Source: Nostoc commune NIES-4072 (GTDB lineage Bacteria; Cyanobacteriota; Cyanobacteriia; Cyanobacteriales; Nostocaceae). From it: 64,000 nt of DNA. The notes under the pieces were generated by a model, which saw only the letters and a list, made by a program, of their open reading frames with translations, did not search any database and was not told the origin of the DNA. Below are positions 61,608 to 64,000 of this stretch, in pieces. Made by a program: the position numbers and the translations under genes. Position 1 is the stretch's first letter. Each line of letters opens with the position of its first letter. The DNA is taken from the NCBI RefSeq assembly GCF_003113895.1, contig NZ_BDUD01000001.1, positions 1,107,916 through 1,171,915 of the forward strand. The letters run 5' to 3'.

Positions 61608-62879
61608 ATGACAACCTTGCTGCAAAAATCGCCTATCCATCGTACTGTATTGAACAATGGCATTGTAGTGCTGGTGGCAGAAAATCCTGCTGCGGATATT
61701 ATTGCGGCGCGAATTTTTGTGCGTGCTGGTAGTTGTAACGAAAACCGCGAGCAAGCAGGGTTGGCACATTTGCTCTCAGCAGTGATGACAAAGGGATGCG
61801 ATGGTCTTTCTAGTTTGGAAATTGCAGAAAAAGTCGAGTCTGTAGGAGCGAGTTTGAGTGCAGATGCTGGCACTGATTATTTTCTGCTATCTTTCAAAAC
61901 GGTAACATCCGATTTTGGAGAAATTTTAACATTAGCAGGGCGGATTTTGCGATCGCCTACTTTTCCCGAAACTCAAGTGGAACTAGAACGGCGTTTAGCA
62001 CTCCAGGATATTCGTTCCCAAAAAGAGCAACCGTTTAATGTCGCCTTTGAACAAATGCGGCAGGTAATGTACCAAAATCATCCATACTCCATGTCAGTGC
62101 TGGGAGATGAAACCACCATGAGTAGCTTAACTCGTGCGGATTTAGTGGAGTATCACCAAACTTATTTCCGTCCAGATAATGTAGTAATTAGTATTGCTGG
62201 TAGAGTCACAGCCACAGATGCAGCCGCGTTGGTGGAAGAAGTTTTTGCTGATTGGCAAGCGCCAGCCCAAGCACTACCAATACTGAATTTACCTGAGATT
62301 AAAGTGGAACCACAGGTAAGGGTTAAGCCAATACAAACACAACAATCAATCGTGATGCTTGGGTATTTGGGAACATCGGTGAGTTCTGTTGATTACGCCG
62401 CACTGAAGTTACTGTGTACCTACTTAGGAAATGGGCTTTCTAGTCGCTTGTTTGTCGAATTGCGGGAAAAGCGTGGTTTAGCTTACGAAGTATCCGCCTT
62501 TTACTCCACAAGGCTATTTCCAGCCTCGTTTGTAGTTTATATGGGTACAGCACCAGAAAATACCAGCATTGCCCTAGAAGGACTGCGTACAGAAGTAGAT
62601 TTATTATGTACCACCGAAGTATCAGAAAGCGCACTCAAAGCTGCTAAAAACAAGATACTGGGACAGTACGCTTTGGGTAAACAAACGAACGGGCAAATTG
62701 CTCAGATATACGGTTGGTATGAAATTTTGGGCTTAGGAATTGATTTTGATACAAAGTTCCAAGAATTGATTGCGGCTGTGAGTGCCCAGGATGCCATCGC
62801 TTCAGCTCGTAAGTATTTAAAAGAGCCTTACTTGTCTTTAGTTGGTCAAGAAGACGCAATTAATCGAGCGATCGCATAA
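61608..62879 (+). CDS. M16 family protein lacking the zinc motif
   Basis: 423 residues. Same fold as the preceding gene (AGLAHLLSAVMTKGCD in place of the zinc helix, YHQTYFRPDNVVISIAGR, ELREKRGLAYEVSAFY with the substrate-clamping R-x-x-x-Y). The His-x-x-Glu-His is replaced by H-L-L-S-A, so it should not hydrolyse peptides itself. It likely forms the structural half of a heterodimer with the upstream subunit, as known for M16B. ATG at 61608. Confidence 0.9.
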   Translation: MTTLLQKSPIHRTVLNNGIVVLVAENPAADIIAARIFVRAGSCNENREQAGLAHLLSAVMTKGCDGLSSLEIAEKVESVGASLSADAGTDYFLLSFKTVTSDFGEILTLAGRILRSPTFPETQVELERRLALQDIRSQKEQPFNVAFEQMRQVMYQNHPYSMSVLGDETTMSSLTRADLVEYHQTYFRPDNVVISIAGRVTATDAAALVEEVFADWQAPAQALPILNLPEIKVEPQVRVKPIQTQQSIVMLGYLGTSVSSVDYAALKLLCTYLGNGLSSRLFVELREKRGLAYEVSAFYSTRLFPASFVVYMGTAPENTSIALEGLRTEVDLLCTTEVSESALKAAKNKILGQYALGKQTNGQIAQIYGWYEILGLGIDFDTKFQELIAAVSAQDAIASARKYLKEPYLSLVGQEDAINRAIA

Positions 62880-62968
62880 CTGAAAATGTAGAATCGTAAA
62901 ATACAGCAGCTGTTTTTTAGACCAAGCGGCTGTACCATTAGCATGAGAATATTCTGGGAGTAAATTCC

Positions 62969-63976
62969 ATGCAAAGCAGCCTGACAGCAAGTATTTTGAG
63001 TTACTTAAAATTACTAAACCCAACTGTAAATCGCTGTAGGATGGAAAAACGGCCAAAGAGGTCTAAATCTTTCTCAGCCATTGAAATTCTCTTGTTCTCC
63101 GCTACGCCTCTGGTTATTGCCTCAACGGCTGTAGTATCAATAGCAGCACCACAAAAAATTGCCCAAGTAAATCCTGGAAATAGCATCAACCGCCCTATCC
63201 TCAAAGTTGGTAGTCAAGGCGAACGTGTATCTGAACTTCAGGCAGCTCTGAAACTTTTGGGTTTTTATTCTGGTGCTGTAGATGGTATATATAGTGAGAA
63301 TACAGCCAGTGCTGTTTCCCGGTTTAAACAAGCTGCTGGCTTGAATCCAGATGGCATTGTGGATGCTAGCACTTGGCAACGACTTTTTCCTAATCAACCA
63401 GTAGCAGCATCAACCATTCCTTCATCCCAGCCAAGATTTAACTCAGCTAATAATTTTCCTGTTCCAACCCAGGCTAGCAATGTCAGCAACGTTGTAAATT
63501 CCAATCCTCCAAGACAAGTAACACAAGTTCCGACTAACCCCGAACCAAGACCTACTACCCCAAGACAAGCTGTAAGACAAGTTCCGAACAGCCCTGAACC
63601 AAGACCTGCTACCCCAAGAAGAACTACAACTTCAAGCACACAGAAAACGCCGAATCGGACTACATCAACCACTCGAAGTCAGTCAACTACACGCACTCGA
63701 CAAACTACTCGAACTCAGCCAAACACAACTACTAAGCGAACCCCTGGTATTCAATACACCTCAGAAGGATTGCCAATTTTGCGTATAGGATTACGTGGTT
63801 CTGAAGTTGTTAAGTTGCAACAACAACTGAAAAAGCTTGGTTTCTTGAAAGGCGATGCCGATGGAGACTTTGGCGAGACAACCGAAGCAGCTGTGAAAGC
63901 TGCACAAAAGAGCTATGGTTTAGAAGCTGACGGTGTAGTTGGTGGCTCTACCTGGGAGGTTCTTTTGCGGCGTTAG
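62969..63976 (+). CDS. Exported protein with two peptidoglycan-binding domains
   Basis: 335 residues. A membrane segment or signal at about 37-60 (AIEILLFSATPLVIASTAVV) precedes one PG_binding_1 domain (about 78-140, ILKVGSQGERVSELQAALKLLGFY). A long Pro/Thr/Arg-rich linker (about 145-265) then leads to a second PG_binding_1 domain (about 270-334, ILRIGLRGSEVVKLQQQLKKLGF). No catalytic domain is seen, so it is probably a wall-anchoring or scaffold protein. ATG at 62969 has GGGAG eight bases upstream; an ATG at 63041 is possible but less supported. Confidence 0.9.
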   Translation: MQSSLTASILSYLKLLNPTVNRCRMEKRPKRSKSFSAIEILLFSATPLVIASTAVVSIAAPQKIAQVNPGNSINRPILKVGSQGERVSELQAALKLLGFYSGAVDGIYSENTASAVSRFKQAAGLNPDGIVDASTWQRLFPNQPVAASTIPSSQPRFNSANNFPVPTQASNVSNVVNSNPPRQVTQVPTNPEPRPTTPRQAVRQVPNSPEPRPATPRRTTTSSTQKTPNRTTSTTRSQSTTRTRQTTRTQPNTTTKRTPGIQYTSEGLPILRIGLRGSEVVKLQQQLKKLGFLKGDADGDFGETTEAAVKAAQKSYGLEADGVVGGSTWEVLLRR

Positions 63977-64000
63977 CCCCAACAGCGTTAGGCTGATACT

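Overview
The window is chromosomal DNA from a filamentous, probably heterocyst-forming cyanobacterium of the Nostoc/Anabaena group. The evidence is the very frequent HIP1 octamer GCGATCGC, heptameric STRR-type tandem repeats, many dispersed palindromes, petL, a lactate/glycolate-oxidase homologue of the Nostoc type, and core proteins (RNase Z, BioB, MurA, SMC, PurK) that read like Nostoc orthologues. Identifications come from motif recognition and memory of families; no database search was run.

Layout. 0.2-14 kb: rnz, then exopolysaccharide-type genes: a Wzc-like co-polymerase/kinase on the plus strand and, on the minus strand, a TagA-type glycosyltransferase, a Wzx-like flippase, a polysaccharide pyruvyl transferase, a divergent MurB and a decayed glycosyltransferase scrap. 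A SpoIID-like protein, a plastid-type membrane protein and tRNA-Gln lie among them. 14-20 kb: tRNA-Leu(CAA), lactate oxidase, an Rpn/DUF4351-like protein, an M48 protease, murA (apparently starting at ATC), tRNA-Leu(CAG) with a clear promoter, and a SpoU-type RNA methyltransferase. 20-32 kb: short proteins, a MITE, Uma2, aroB, petL, bioB, GNAT, SUKH, SelO, a 21-bp minisatellite and an MsbA-like ABC exporter. 32-46 kb: a PAS-GGDEF-EAL protein, a ferric-reductase-like protein with a WD40 protein, a PRC-barrel protein, smc, a BON lipoprotein, an RNase D-like exonuclease and a TPR lipoprotein. 45-52 kb: a two-gene Na+/solute symporter, a leuA remnant, moaE, clpS with a DUF2103 gene, and an FAD oxidoreductase. 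52.4-55 kb: an accessory zone with a truncated restriction-modification gene, two abutting MITE-like elements, a PIN toxin/antitoxin pair and a transposase scrap. 55-64 kb: small membrane proteins, a pentapeptide-repeat protein overlapping purK, a 6S RNA gene, a tnpB element with a divergent ribbon-helix-helix gene, an M16 protease pair and a peptidoglycan-binding protein.

How the genes fit together. Envelope functions dominate: MurA and MurB-like enzymes, SpoIID, the peptidoglycan-binding protein, EPS export and M48/M16 proteases. Housekeeping metabolism (aroB, bioB, purK, moaE) is interspersed as single genes, as is usual in cyanobacteria.

The most unusual aspects are repeats carried in frame inside conserved genes (smc three times, aroB, the DUF2103 gene, tnpB), a probable non-canonical ATC start for murA, a tnpB element with an overlooked 59-codon RHH gene beside 6S RNA, and several gene remnants (glycosyltransferase, leuA, grpB, R-M, transposase) in sequence that otherwise looks empty. 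No CRISPR array, prophage or large biosynthetic cluster was seen.
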